Assembly (NCBI GenBank): GCA_003024175.1
Contig: MDYQ01000085.1
Location: 37,187 to 101,186, forward strand
Reading direction: 5' to 3'
Length of the DNA: 64,000 nucleotides
From: Planoprotostelium fungivorum
Taxonomy: Eukaryota > Evosea > Variosea > Cavosteliida > Cavosteliaceae
Positions within the stretch are counted from its first letter, which is position 1. Every line of letters starts with the position of its first letter. The translations under genes and the position numbers were made by a program. Below, piece by piece: positions 36,377-47,901 of the stretch. The notes beneath the pieces were generated by a model that ran no database searches, had not been told where the DNA came from, and was given only the letters and a program-made list of their open reading frames with translations.

Positions 36377-38632
36377 ATGGTGAACAGCGTCTTGAACGAG
36401 GAGAGAACTCCTCTACTGCCACAAGAGACAAAGACAAGCGTCAACGATGAACTACCTGAGCCAACGGAAGAAGAGAAAAAGACACTGAGAAGAGTCTCTG
36501 ATGCCATGCCTGTCGCTGCATTTCTAATCGTCCTCGTCGAATTCTGCGAACGATTCGCTTTTTTTGGACTGACGGGTCCTTGGGTGGTGAGCCTTCCATC
36601 CTTTTCACAATGGAATGTGTATCGTCTCCCGATCCAGCTGCGATTGAGTGATATCTGTCGGATGAACCATTGACAGAACTACGTGCAATGGCCTCTACCA
36701 CCAGGCTCTAATACGGGTGCACCCCATGACACTGAAAACGGTCAGCCGGGTGCTTTAGGGAGGGGCCAACAGATGTCCACCGCCCTCAATCAATTCTTTA
36801 CATTGTGAGCTGTATGTCGATCACGATCTGATGTTGATATCCCACAGGTGGTGCTATCTGACACCCGTACTGGGTGCTATCATCGCCGACACAAAATGGG
36901 GCAAGTTCAAGACCATCGCTGTTTCTGCGGGTTTGTATCTATTTGGCATACTGGTCCTCCTCTTCACTGCCATTCCTCCCGTCTTGACCAAAGGAGACGT
37001 ACCTCTGTACGGTCTCATTGCATCTATGACCATCATCGGTGTGGCCGCTGGAGGAATCAAATCCAACGTGTCGACTCTCGTTGCGGAACAATACACCAAC
37101 ACGAAGCAGAGAGTAAAGACCCTTCCATCAGGAGAGAAAGTCATCATCGATCCGGGAGTCACCATCCAGAGGATCTTCAATTGGTTCTATCTCATGGTGA
37201 GTCGTAGACGAGAGATGGTGAAGGTGATGGTGTCATCAGATCAACGTGGGAGGTCTGGCATCGATCGCGACGACGAGTGCAGAGAGATATGTGGGATACT
37301 GGCTGTCTTACACCATCCCTGCTGCTCTCTTCTTTGGTGTTCCCCTCGTTCTCATCATTGGTGAGTCATCCATCATCTGTGCAACGGATGGACATGTGAC
37401 TCATCGGACAGGTTACAGTCGTTACGTCAAGACCCCACCGAGAGGAAGTGTTCTCCTCGAGGCCTTCCGAGTGTGGAAGATTGTCTTCTCATGGAACCCG
37501 CGAACGTGATGGTCTCCCATCCGTTTCATCATCACATCTGATCTCATCTTTCTCACATGAGAGACCTCTCATGTTCCATCATCTCTCATGTTCCATTCTC
37601 TCTCATGTTCCATCACCTCTCACGCTTCATCATCTCTTCTGTCAAATGACTCAAACATCATCAGTTGGTTCAGTGGAGAAGATCGTTACGAATTAGCCAA
37701 ACCATCTTTCATCACCAACGGTCCACAGAACCGCCCCCTCTGGTTGACTTGGGACGACGCGTTCGTCGACGAAGTAATTTATTTCGTTTTATTCTTTATC
37801 CCTGACGCCCCGCAGTTGAAACGCACCGTGGCGGCCTGCAGAGTCTTCCTCTTCTTCCCCATCTACTGGCTCGCCTTCGGTCAGATTACGGCCAATCTGG
37901 TGAGTCAAGCTGCTACCATGGAGACCCATCACATTCCAAACGATGTCTTAAACAACTTCGACCCCATCACGGTCATCCTTCTCATCCCTATCATGGATAC
38001 CTTCGTCTACCCCGGCCTCAGGAGGTGGAGAATTCGTGGAGAATCGGTGGGTGACGTGGAGCAGGTGTGGGATACGGTTCCCGCCCATGGCGAGAATTTT
38101 CGTGGGATTTATTCTCTCTGCCGTGGCCATCGCTTACGCGGCCGGCCTGCAGTGGTACATTTACAAATTCTCCGAATGCGGTCAGTACGCCTCCGAGTGT
38201 AAGCCCGCTCCCATCAGGTGAGGAAATTCCAATGAAAATTCATTTTAATGACGTCATCGCAGCGTGTGGGTGCAGGTGCCAGCTTACGTTTTGATGGCGA
38301 TGTCTGAGATATTCGCGTCGATCACTGGTTTAGAATATGCATTCAACAAGGCACCAGCGAGATTGAAATCGTTAGTCATGTCCATGTTTCTCCTCACATC
38401 GGCCGTGGGTTCAGCTCTAAACTTGGTGAGATGATTCGGATGATGATAATGATGATGGACGAGAGCTCATTACGATCAGGCTCTCGTTCCGGTGTCAAAG
38501 GATCCTTATTTGGTTTGGATGTACGTGGGTGTGGGGAGTGCCGCACTCGTCTTTGGAGTCATCTTCTACATCGTGTTCTACAAGAGAGATGCACATGAAG
38601 AGGAAGAGAATTCGATTGGAAAAGATCGATAA
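36377..38632 (+). CDS. POT/PTR2-type proton-coupled oligopeptide transporter
   Basis: Cytosolic start MVNSVLNEERTPLLPQETKT with a dileucine-like ERTPLL motif, then about twelve membrane spans. Family hallmarks: EFCERFAFFGLTGPW (the ExxERFxYY position, here ERFAFF), GALGRGQQMSTALNQFFTLW, GAIIADTKWGKFKTI, NWFYLMINVGGLAS (the FYxxINxGS signature across an intron), and FDPITVILLIPIMDTFVYPG. The fungal-type loop NYVQWPLPPGSNTGAPHDTE precedes TM2. It ends ENSIGKDR then TAA. It imports di- and tripeptides with protons. Substitution of the usual Tyr pair after ERF by Phe is worth noting. An intron at 37510-37665 contains a tandem CTCTCATGTTCCATC repeat. Confidence 0.88.
37555..37645 (+). repeat. Tandem repeat in a peptide-transporter intron
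   Basis: Four degenerate copies of CTCTCATGTTCCATC are arranged head to tail inside one intron. Confidence 0.7.
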
Positions 38633-38778
38633 AGGAATGAATGGCTGTAGATCTTTTGGATCGAGGTGACGATGAAAGAGATGGATGATGGGTCGAATGG
38701 GTGACACGTCGATTGAAGGATTAGATGATCTGCATTTGTTTCTGTTTCGGTGGGTTTATTATGACAAAGGTAGAGTCT

Positions 38779-39487
38779 TCACGATCTCTCGATGATCCAC
38801 TGCTCCCAATCTCCGACGGTTGCACTCTGGTTGACCTTGTGGTGCTCGTGCTTGTCTCCAGCTCTGAGGTGAGTGCCGTGGGCAGATCGAAGGGCGAATC
38901 TTCCAGGGGCAACGGGTGTGACGTACCATTTCTCCCAATCTTGCATCTGCGCGACTTGGGAGATGGACTTGTCTTGTCTGGCGGACAAGTACTTTCCGTG
39001 GCTCGATCTGTGAAGAACATGTTGGAAATGGTGTCTCTGACGTGGCGAAAGACTCACTTGAGGAAGAACTGGCCGTTTCCAGCGGGCATGGGGATCCACT
39101 TCTCCCACGTCTCTTTCTGCGTCACCTGCACTGGGTGTCACACATTTCCAATCTGCATTTCAATCGAATCACCTGCTTGACGGATCCATCTTCTCTGGCC
39201 GAGAGAAATTCACCGTGAGCCGATCGGATGCTGACTGGACCCTCCAATACGGCCAGAGGAGACACCTGATGTTCGTGGTGGTGGTGGTGGCCTCCTTGTT
39301 GGGGAGGATAACCTTGCTGAGGGTACCCCTGCTGAGGTGGATAACCTTGCTGAGGTGGATAACCTTGCTGAGGATATCCCTGCTGAGGATATCCCTGCTG
39401 AGTTGGGTATCCTTGTCCTTGCTGAGGTGGATAGCCCTGGCCCTGTTGTTGTGGGTAGCCTTGTCCTTGTTGTGGGTATCCGTACAT
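38779..39487 (-). CDS. Beta-trefoil (fascin/hisactophilin-like) protein with YPPQQG repeats
   Basis: It starts at ATG 39487 with [14 protein letters not shown] and about fourteen [11 protein letters not shown] repeats, then a His run (HHHHHEHQ). The rest is one trefoil of three similar units, each with an S-[AS]-H-G-x-[FYH]-L-x-A core and a D-W-E-x-W end: [40 protein letters not shown] and [20 protein letters not shown]. Two introns join in frame (39174-39128 and 39061-39008 approximately). Fascin and hisactophilin trefoils bind actin or membranes; which applies here is unknown. YPPQQG tails are seen in annexin-like and membrane-associated proteins of amoebae and are expected to be disordered. 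Confidence 0.72.
39285..39487 (-). repeat. Coding tandem repeat, YPPQQG units
   Basis: Fifteen-to-eighteen-base units encode YPQQG or YPPQQG. The antisense frames across it read as Leu/Trp-rich nonsense and are not genes. Confidence 0.85.
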
Positions 39488-40389
39488 GATGTCGTCTGTG
39501 TTCTGTTTCGATGTGAGGTTCCTCTTTTTTGTCTCCTGTCTCGCACGCAGACGCGACGGTGCATTGAAAAATGATACGTAACCCGGTTTTTCCGCTGATT
39601 CCGGAACTTCTGCCACTCTGAAGAACACGAGAGAGAAGCTTAGAGGATGAGGTGATACCGAGGAAACTCAGATGCAGAGCAATGTTGGAGTCTGTTATCA
39701 TAGGATACCATTCGAAACAAGAGATTTTTGAGAGAAGCTAGAGATTCTTTGAATAGAGTTTGAGAGGCATCCGCTCGTCACGCGTCAACTCAATCCTCCT
39801 TCTGGTTGTTCCCCGAACTAGTTGAGAAAAGTGGTAGGTGCAAGTCCACGGACAACATGATGTGTCACATCGTCTAACAATATTTAGAAGAGAAGGGTCT
39901 CTTGAACTTTTTTTGAATGAGATCATTCTTTGATGAAACAAATTTGGGAATATGCGAGCCTTCTTGAGAGAGAAGCTATAGGACGAGGATATCAGATGAA
40001 CGAGGGACCAAGATTGACGAAAGGGACATGATGGGTCAAAGCGGGTGCGAATTGACTTTCGGCTTCAGCACCTACCACCGCGGCTTGTCCCCTGAATCGG
40101 TCATCGCGCTCCAAATGTTGAATGATTACTGATACTATTCGATAATCGATCGTGGAAAACGTTCAAAGTTAAAGGGAGACCATCAGAATTTGCCAATCAT
40201 TCTATTAAGATACTACACCATCGCTGCTATGGTTGGTGTCGCTCGTTACATGCGACCAGTGGAAGACGGGATGATTTAATCGCACCTTCACCTTTCACTT
40301 TCGAAAAGGTTGTCTCGGTGTCACAACGGAGGCCGTCCGGACTGTCACAACGGAGGCGAATTTGGTTGGTGCGACACATCATTCCTACG
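39488..40389. other. Intergenic region without a supported gene
   Basis: It lies between divergent starts of the trefoil gene and the surface-protein gene. Only short frames occur. A direct repeat of GTCACAACGGAGGC is seen at about 40319 and 40350, close upstream of the surface-protein gene, and may be a regulatory pair. Confidence 0.5.
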
Positions 40390-42703
40390 ATGATCAACAT
40401 CCGATTGCAATGCAGTCTCATCGTCCTGTGTCTCTATCTCACGAGCGTCCACTCTCAGGTAGGATGATCCTCGGGACTGTTCTCAATCACGCAGGTCTAC
40501 ACCTATAACATCTCTACTCTTCCCCCAACCGGTTTCCTCACCCCCGTCTTTGAAGATGTGGGCTACTTTGAGGTCATCACATCTGCCTACGCAAAATACT
40601 CTTCCGGCTATCCCTTCTCTCTCCTCTTAAACTTTGATGGTCGAGTGATCAGCCCTTATAACGGCGCCATGTACGCAAGCTCGATGCAAGTCCTCATTAG
40701 CAGCGGTATGAACCTCACCTACACCTTCTCTACTCCTCTCGTCCTGACCATCTATGTATATGGTGAATTCGTGTTCTTCATCGTCACCATCGATCTCACG
40801 CGAGACAGTTTCGGCGACGATCAGACCTGGAAATAATTCTTCTCCTCTTCCGACTCTCTACACCTACTCTTCTGATACCGCCTTCGCAGCTCACCAACCA
40901 AGAGAGGGGGCCGCAGTACCATCATTCGATTTTCATTATTTCGCCGACCCCAACGAAATCGTTCCGTTCGATCCACAACGTCAGTCATTCGTCATCATCA
41001 TCGAACCAGATCATCCCACTGACGATTTTTGTAGCTTACGATTTTGTGACCCACTTGCCTGCGACCGTTCGCACTTCAAAGACTAGTTACCAATTAAACG
41101 GCCAGGAATGGAGCTTCTATTCTGGCGTGTGCTCTACCTTGGATGCAGTCTACCTCCAGGGTCGGACCTGGTACGGTTCACACGCATATTCGTCTCAGAG
41201 GCTGAGACCATACACTTGCGGCGGTATAGATGTAGGATCCTACACTCTCATTCCGGCCTCCACACTTGCGGATGTAACCGTATCTGCCAGCGGCACTTAC
41301 ACTCTAAACTGTCACTCCTTTGGAGATGCTAACAACAACTGGGCCTTGATCAAGTACGACGGTTCCGTCTACGGGCCGGGAACTCAGGCAGACTTTATCG
41401 TGCAAGGAACCGATTACTCTATCAGTTATGCAAGTGACGATCCATCACCCTTCAGCGATGTCATCTGGTGTGGCCAGAACAAGACAGTCGATCGCACCGT
41501 CACGGTGGGACCTTGTGAGTACATCTTCAAGTGTGAGGAACTAAAAGCTGTACAGTCGAGCCGATCAGTATCAATCGCACCAATCCTGTCTTGGAACGTA
41601 AGACGGGATTCTTTCAAGTCGATGTCTCCGCAGGATTAGCCGTACTCTTCAACGACGAAATCAACACACCGTGGCAATTCGAGTCCATCAAATGGTGACG
41701 TCTCGTCGATTCTCGACACAATCTAACGTGAAACAGTGATTCACCTGCTCGATCGATGCGTATGTATCTCCCCAGTGTGACCACCAGATTCGCAGGTGCC
41801 TCCTTTCATCTTGGTAGCCACGGCTGACACATCATAGTGTGTCAAGATGTCAGGTTGGGAGAGACGATCACTGTGGGGCCGAACCCCATCGCCTTCACTA
41901 TCCCACAACCTGACGCAGGCTATTGCGTCGTTGGTAGGGGCTATCCACCATCGACACAGTTCTCCAGCGATTCCTCTTACACTTGGATCGGCAGTGAAGA
42001 CGGAACCCAGTACACGGTCACTTGCGCTCGGGAAGTACTGTACGCCGTACAGACGAACGATGTCATCTACAACGTGACTTTCACTTTGGGTGACACTTTT
42101 CGCTCATCGTCATCGACTGATGGTGAGAAGTCGAGACGAATCCAGCCCGTTATGGAGTCACGTACAATATCAACGGCTTTGCCATATTGCAATACCCTCC
42201 ATCCACGACTTTCTCTTCTCTCACTTCTCACAATTCGACTGGCGATGTCACTGCCTTACCCCTAGTCCCATTCCTAACCGATCGGAGGCCACCCACATCG
42301 TACGATGAAGATCGATTTTACTATGATGTTCCTGCCATTATCCCTAGGGCCTTTGGCAATTTTCCCGCTGCCTGATACATTGTCGTCGTGCGAGGGGCGG
42401 GAAATTTCACAAACACCCTCAACACGGGTGAGTTGTACACAAATAGACTTCAATTGACTCGCACCAGTGTATGGCCTGAATGTGGGCTACACGACGTACA
42501 CAATGGAGAGTACAACAAGGACCCAGTTGGCTTCTGTTCCTCTGAGCATTGTGGCAACGCACGGAACTACCGTCACAAAGGGTGGTGGCACGGGGGGAGG
42601 CATTACCCAAGTCGAAACTGTGGGGGGTGTAAGCGACGCAGAAGAGTTGAAAGTCAAAATTGCTGTGTTAGTCGTGGCGGTTGCTCTTCTCGGCATCTTC
42701 TGA
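40390..42703 (+). CDS. Secreted or GPI-anchored repeat protein, unknown function, one in-frame TGA
   Basis: It starts MINIRLQCSLIVLCLYLTS, a signal peptide, and ends DAEELKVKIAVLVVAVALLG then IF and TGA, a hydrophobic tail typical of a GPI-anchor signal or membrane end. Eight or so exons join in frame and encode repeated beta-rich units of roughly 85 residues with aromatic, Gly and Cys residues (FEDVGYFEVITSAYAKYSSG; GTYTLNCHSFGDANNNWALI; GYCVVGRGYPPSTQFSSDSS). Several N-glycosylation sites (NLT, NIS, NFT, NST) fit a surface protein. At 42373-42375 the frame meets TGA (FGNFPAA, stop, YIVVVRGAGNFTNTLNTG) and continues as good coding sequence. No intron removes it, so the gene is either mutated here, mis-sequenced, or ends at 42375. 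No family recognised. Confidence 0.6.
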
Positions 42704-42998
42704 GCAGGTGATTCAGCTTGAGAGGTGGAAGATGCTGATGACGTGGCAGGGACAGATTCAGTCAGATGGTCGGTCTTCTTGATTGATGAGAATAAAGATT
42801 CTTTTGATGATGCGGCGATGATGGCTGATGGTGTTGACCAACTTCTCACACCTCGAAATCAGTTACTGTTCATATCTGCCAAGTCGTCTCATCAGCAACA
42901 ATAGACTCAAGGTGTTGAGTTCTAAGGAGGTTATACACCGTCTCTTTTACTGACCGTTCCATATCAAGGGACAGCTTCAAAGAAATCAGCCTCTAAAA

Positions 42999-44031
42999 AT
43001 GCCGGAAGCGCAGGTGACGTGCGCTTGGATCAAATTTTATGATTTTTCGAATAACAGAGAGAGCTGCAGATGGGACATCATCATCACGCTATAGGAACGC
43101 CTGTCTATATCAAGAGTGAACCATTTCGTCACGTGCATCGAGTTTTAAAAATTGTTAGTTAGGGAGGCTCGTCATTTGAAGTCTGCCGACCTCTTCAGCA
43201 AGAGCGATCCCTATGTCGAAGTTCGCATCAAAGATGCCCTTGAACATTACAAGACGAAGGTTATCGATGTGAGTCTTTCGAAAGCGATGCATCACCCTCG
43301 AATGACCCAATGAATAGAACAACCTAAATCCCGTATGGAACGAAGAAGTGACTCTGTGAACATCTGTCAGCCCATTCATCAGACATCTGACGTCTTCAGC
43401 CATTCGAAGAGCCCTTCCGACATCATCTGGTTCAAGATCTACGATCACAACACCATCACCAGCAACGAACTGTTGGGTGAGGTAGAGATTCCGGCCCCAG
43501 TCATTCTCAATCAACCCGCTGACGTGAGACATCATTGTCATCATAACGTGCGGTGTGACCTTGTGAAGGGATGGTTCAAGTTGATGAAAAGACACGGACA
43601 TCATCTGAAGGAGGCAAAAGGAGAGATCCTCCTCTACGTGCGTTACGGTGAAGGTATGACCTCACGTGATCATCACAGCACAGACTAAAGACACAATAGC
43701 CAAGGTGACAACCACCGTGACAACTACCGTGACGGGAGTGCCTGTGACTCCTGGTTACGTGCCTCAATCAATGGGATACCCTCCCCAGCAAGGCTATCCA
43801 CAGCAAGGCTACCCTCCACAAGGATATCCACCTCAGCAAGGATATCCACCACAGCAGGGCTACCCTCCTCAAGGATATCCACCACAGCAGGGCTACCCTC
43901 CACAAGGATATCCACCCCAGCAAGGATATCCAACTCAACAAGGATATCCACAGCAGGGCTATCCCCAACAAGGATATCCTGCTCAGCAAGGGTACCCTCC
44001 ACAAGGACATCCATCACAGCCAGGAAAATAG
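42999..44031 (+). CDS. C2-domain protein with C-terminal YPPQQG repeats
   Basis: It starts MPEAQ at 42999. A C2 domain follows across short exons: [46 protein letters not shown] and [20 protein letters not shown]. Calcium-loop aspartates are present ([11 protein letters not shown] and YDHNT). After [12 protein letters not shown] the tail begins [20 protein letters not shown], followed by about twelve [10 protein letters not shown] units and HPSQPGK with stop TAG at 44029-44031. Poly(A) signal AATAAA at 44046. It likely binds phospholipid in response to calcium. Same tail type as the trefoil gene 4 kb away. Confidence 0.8.
43768..44010 (+). repeat. Coding tandem repeat, YPPQQG units
   Basis: Repeats of 15-18 bases (CCACAAGGATATCCACC-like) encode [11 protein letters not shown]. 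The minus-strand open frames over it are shadows. Confidence 0.85.
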
Positions 44032-44681
44032 ACAAACATCCGTACAATAAACTTCACAAGAGGATTGATGATCTTCATACACAGTCATTGTCTGTTGGGA
44101 TTACACAATCATTGGAAGGATTCCTCGTTACAATTTCACAGCATTTGCCATGCAACTGACTCTGAAAATGGTTCTCTTCACAACACAAAGAAAAAGTTGT
44201 TTATGAAACTTATGTTGAACACAAATGTCCTCTTAAGACATGATCATACTCGATCAATTTTTTGTTTCGTGCATCGAATAGTCTCTTCTGACGTATCTTA
44301 CGTCTATCTGAGTCGACTGGAGCGAAATCTGACGGTCTACAACGAAGTTGGTGCATTTCCATCTTCTCTGACCTCACCATTAGTAACATATTCGTTGGAT
44401 CCGTCACAACGAACCGTGGCACGCTACCCAAAACTCTTCCGGAGATTAAGAGCCAATCTCATCCTTGGACAAGATCCATCCATAGTGAGTCCAAATCGCG
44501 AATCATCCGAGAGCCAAATTTCAAGGGTGAATACAAAATCTCATCACGAAACATCGCCATCTCTTTGAATCCAGTTAGATGAACTCATCTCTTCTCTCAC
44601 ATCATCCAAACACTCGACCATTTGTCCCCACTCCTGAGGACTCTCCACCCGATCGTCATTCCAGCCCTCGTGATTTTATTC
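44032..44681. other. Intergenic region, no supported gene
   Basis: It lies between the C2 gene and the convergent acyl-CoA dehydrogenase. A plus-strand frame from 44206 (LERNLTVYNEVGAFPSSL, ending GQDPSI before a GTGAGT) looks mildly protein-like but has no supported start, partner exon or family. It is not called. Confidence 0.3.
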
Positions 44682-46609
44682 TTACATCCGGCTCTTTGCC
44701 ATGAAATTGACGATCTGCTGTCTCATCCCCAACTCGGTCAGAATCTCTTCTGATCCTCCTCCCACGACCATCACCCTCACATCTCTCGAGATCTGTTCGA
44801 TCCTGGCACCTGATCGACTTCATTCCTCGAATCACAACATCTCTCCATCGTCTCTACCTCTACCGCTTCCGCGTTGATAGGCGAGGCCTCCGAGAATCTG
44901 TTGGGCCTCCCTACAGACCTCCTCTAGAGTCCTGCCCGCCTCCACCTTTGCAAGAGCGACGGAAGCTGCGACCTCTCGATCTGCCTTTGCCTTCGACACC
45001 TGCCGACGTCATTTCGTCTGTCTAAAGAGTCGAGATCGTGATGATGTCACCTCGCATGAGAGTTGATAGTGGTGGCAGATGAGCTCGATCCAGGCTTGTA
45101 GAGACTCGATTCTCCTTCCCATCTTTCCTAACTTCTCTCGGATGACTTGGTTCTCGATGAGAAGTTTGCCAAAGGTAGACCTCGTGACGGCTGATGACTG
45201 TGTCATGAGAAGATTCTTCACTCTTTCGCGGAAGATGATGAGAATATTCTTGGTTGGGCGATCTCACCGTGGGAAAACGCATCTTCGGCGCAGATTCTAG
45301 ACATGCGAAGGGAGAGCTGAGCGAGAGACAGTCTCTCATGATTGAAGTCTGTCATCACGATCAGATCAGATGATCACGATCACATCAGATGATCACGATC
45401 ATGTCATCCGATGATACGGTGACTCACTGGACATGATGATGCGGAATCCTTCGTTCTCTCTTCCCAGCAGATATTTCTTATCCACGATGACGTCATCGAA
45501 CTCGATGTACGTCGAGCCTGCGTACTCTCAGCCTCGTCTCCACACCGATGAAACCAAATCACCCGAGCTGTTGACTCCGCTGTTCTTCAGAGGACGCATC
45601 TTGATCCCTTTTGATTTGAGAGGAATGAGAAGCATGCTGATCCCCTTCATTCCATCCTTGTACGTATCAGCGAGAGTTTGTACGTACAACCCACCTCCCC
45701 CGTGCGTACTGCGGCGGTGACGTAATCACACCTGCCGTGTGAGTTTGATTCGGATGAAACACGCACCATAGAGCATTTGTGATCCATTTCTTGCTTCCGT
45801 TGACTCGGTAGTGGTTGCCGTCGTCTGTTTTGACTGCTGTGGTGCGTAAAGATGCGACGTCACTACCTGTTCAATACCGTGAGTACGGTACGTATCACGT
45901 AACCCCCACCGGCCTCCGGTTCAGTGATGCCCAGGCACACTCGAATGCTGCCGTTCAATATTCCTGGTAAAACCTGATGAGTTTGTATCAGTCTACAGCG
46001 TTCTAGATGGAGAATTACCTCCTGGCGCAACTGAGGGGAAGCGAAATTGATGATGGGTGGACAGCCGATGGCATTACCTCCACCCATGCCCCACACGACA
46101 CCTAGATATCCACAGCGCATCATCTCATCTGTAGAGAACAGATGAGTCTTTGGATATGTTGATGTCGAGCGAATGATTCACCCGTCAGAATGAAATCGTG
46201 GAATATATCCCATTTAGAGGGATCTATATTGCCAGGTAAGCTGACACCAGCAGCTCTGAGATCTTCAACGGATAGACCATAGTGAGCCACAGCCGCTGCG
46301 ACGTAGCCCTTCTGAGCGCCTCTCTTGAATACCTCATCTCATCAGCTCTCGCGTCTCAGCGACTCGCTGTATCATTATCCTCACATCATCTGGTACTCTT
46401 CCTTCTTCTTCCCACTTGGCTGCGTGAGGTATGACGCTCTCCTCGTAATACTTTCTGATTTCATTGCGAAGACGAATGTGTGATTCCTTGTAGAATGGAG
46501 TCGTAGAAGAAGATGTGTTATACCATGTGGGCTCGGCGAATGGAATGATCGAACCGAAATGTTCGGTGGAGGAAGGAGGGAGTATCACTGCTTTCGTTGG
46601 TGCGGCCAT
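44682..46609 (-). CDS. Acyl-CoA dehydrogenase, possible peroxisomal SRM end
   Basis: It starts MAAPTKAVILPPSSTEHFGS. The N-terminal helical domain follows (LRNEIRKYYEESVIPHAAKW). The flavin region reads MMRCGYLGVVWGMGGGNAIG, then ICLGITEPEAGG-like GSIRVCLGITEPEAGG, then the strand GSKKWITNA. The C-terminal helical domain reads LAQLSLRMSRICAEDAFSHG, KTFGKLLIENQVIREKLGKM, RTLEEVCREAQQILGGLAYQ and ends MRQQIVNFMAKSRM then TAA. The final SRM fits the PTS1 pattern [SAC][KRH][LM], suggesting peroxisomal fatty-acid oxidation, although mitochondrial location is the rule for most of the family. AATAAA follows the stop. One intron carries the imperfect palindrome at 45991-46008. Confidence 0.83.
45991..46008. 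repeat. Palindromic intron element 7
   Basis: GTCTACAGCGTTCTAGAT, a degenerate copy in an acyl-CoA dehydrogenase intron. Confidence 0.65.
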
Positions 46610-46764
46610 CTTGATGATGATGCTCGATCATTTTTCCGTTACAGCGGAGCAGTTTTTCCGGCGGTCACGTGGCCTCCCAATCTGAGCCTGTGCTTGCCAC
46701 GAGCAGACAAAGTGATGTAAAAAGATTTATCTCATTCAGTGTCTATACAATGCCTCTGTGCTGG

Positions 46765-47266
46765 TCACCAGCTTTGGATTCGTGGTGAAGATAACAGTCT
46801 CGATGTGCAGCCGTCTCGTGTTGATATCATCGATGAGGAGGAATAGGTTTCGACCAGTTTTTCTAAAGATTCAAAACTGTACGATTGTTCCAATAGCGTG
46901 AGAATGTAAAGCCGATTCTGTCGAATGATCTTGAAATGCCCTGTGTTTCATGAGTTTGTAAGACAGCAAGTGAATCAGTTCTCACGGATCCGACCGCCCA
47001 ACATCATGGACAGTGCATAATCATCGCTGCTGCTGCTATTCCGAATAAGGAACGTACCTTGAGGTTGTCCCTCCAAAAACGCACAGGCAACGATGGGAGT
47101 GATCGGGCCAAAGAACCAGCTGAAGATGTTCAGAGATGTGAATAATGCGCTGCCGATTGTCTCACGAGGGATCTGTCGGTTTACGCAATATACAGAAACT
47201 GGATGACTCTTCCTCTTCATCGTCGCTCTCGCAGAGCGGTGGAGGATTGAACGACTCTCGGATCAT
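46765..47266 (-). CDS. Small SH2-only protein
   Basis: Three exons give about 135 residues. The start is well fixed: ATG at 47266 with an in-frame TGA two codons upstream. The leader is acidic (MIRESFNPPPLCESDDEEEE). The SH2 domain begins after the first intron: WFFGPITPIVACAFLEGQPQ, then GTFLIRNSSSSDDYALSMML with the phosphotyrosine-binding Arg of the FLIR motif, then HFKIIRQNRLYILTLLEQSY and FESLEKLVETYSSSS. It ends SPRIQSW then TGA at 46765. Apart from the leader there is nothing but SH2, so it should act as an adaptor or decoy reader of phosphotyrosine. SH2 proteins are few in amoebae. Confidence 0.82.
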
Positions 47267-47901
47267 GATTCAAACCGACGATGTGGCTGTTTCTTCTTTA
47301 CAGACTGCCAACTTGTCAAGAAAAGACGTATCTGTCAACGACAAAGAGACTCTTTTCGTCCAAAAAGTCTCTGAATATGATGCGATCGAGACCCTCTTGC
47401 TCTGCTATTGTATCGTAGAAGGGTAAGGCATGTCAAGTGCATTCACGTATAATAGCCAGTGATGGATGGAAGACAATGGAGATTTTATGACGACAAAGGA
47501 TGACCAGGTGAACATAGCCATCTATGCTACAACGTAGTAGGTTCATATTCTGTTCATCACAAGTGTGCTATTCTGATCGTCTCGTCTCAAAATAGACCCG
47601 ACACAAATTCCACTTACTTTCCCTCTATAGCTCAGCAACACATCACTTTACGTTCAGCTCGGTCACATCAAAGTTCCTCTAATAAATTACAACTTCATGA
47701 GGTTCAAATGGAATAGCTGACGTCGCAGCGGAAGCACAAATGAGCGCGTAGGCTTGACAGGAGCCAGCACGGAGGACACACGAACACCAAAATCCTTGTC
47801 GAATTTCTCTCTTCGCTTCCACTCTGCTCTCCCGACACCCCATCATTCCGCAACCATCAGCAAAGACAACACCAACCACAACACCTACGATTACACGACG
47901 A
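47267..47901. promoter_or_regulatory. Divergent spacer between SH2 and ankyrin genes
   Basis: It contains the upstream regions of both genes. A plus-strand open frame (47145-47426) is mainly antisense to the SH2 leader and is not called. Nothing else recognisable. Confidence 0.35.

Noticed and set aside
39215-39574. Plus-strand Leu/Trp/Arg-rich frame over the trefoil gene
   Set aside because: Mirror of the YPPQQG repeat; no start context, introns or family.
42373-42375. TGA read as selenocysteine or as reassigned Trp
   Set aside because: No sign of a selenoprotein family or SECIS-like hairpin examined nearby, and many other genes in the window use TGA as a normal stop.
43768-44010. Regular repeat considered as a CRISPR array
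   Set aside because: Units are contiguous codons with no unique spacers, inside a eukaryotic coding exon.
43724-44047. Minus-strand frames rich in Asp/Ile/Val over the C2 gene tail
   Set aside because: Mirror of the YPPQQG repeat on the other strand.
44065-44568. Plus-strand frame of 167 codons
   Set aside because: No supported start or partner exon, lies in the convergent spacer, and no recognisable family.
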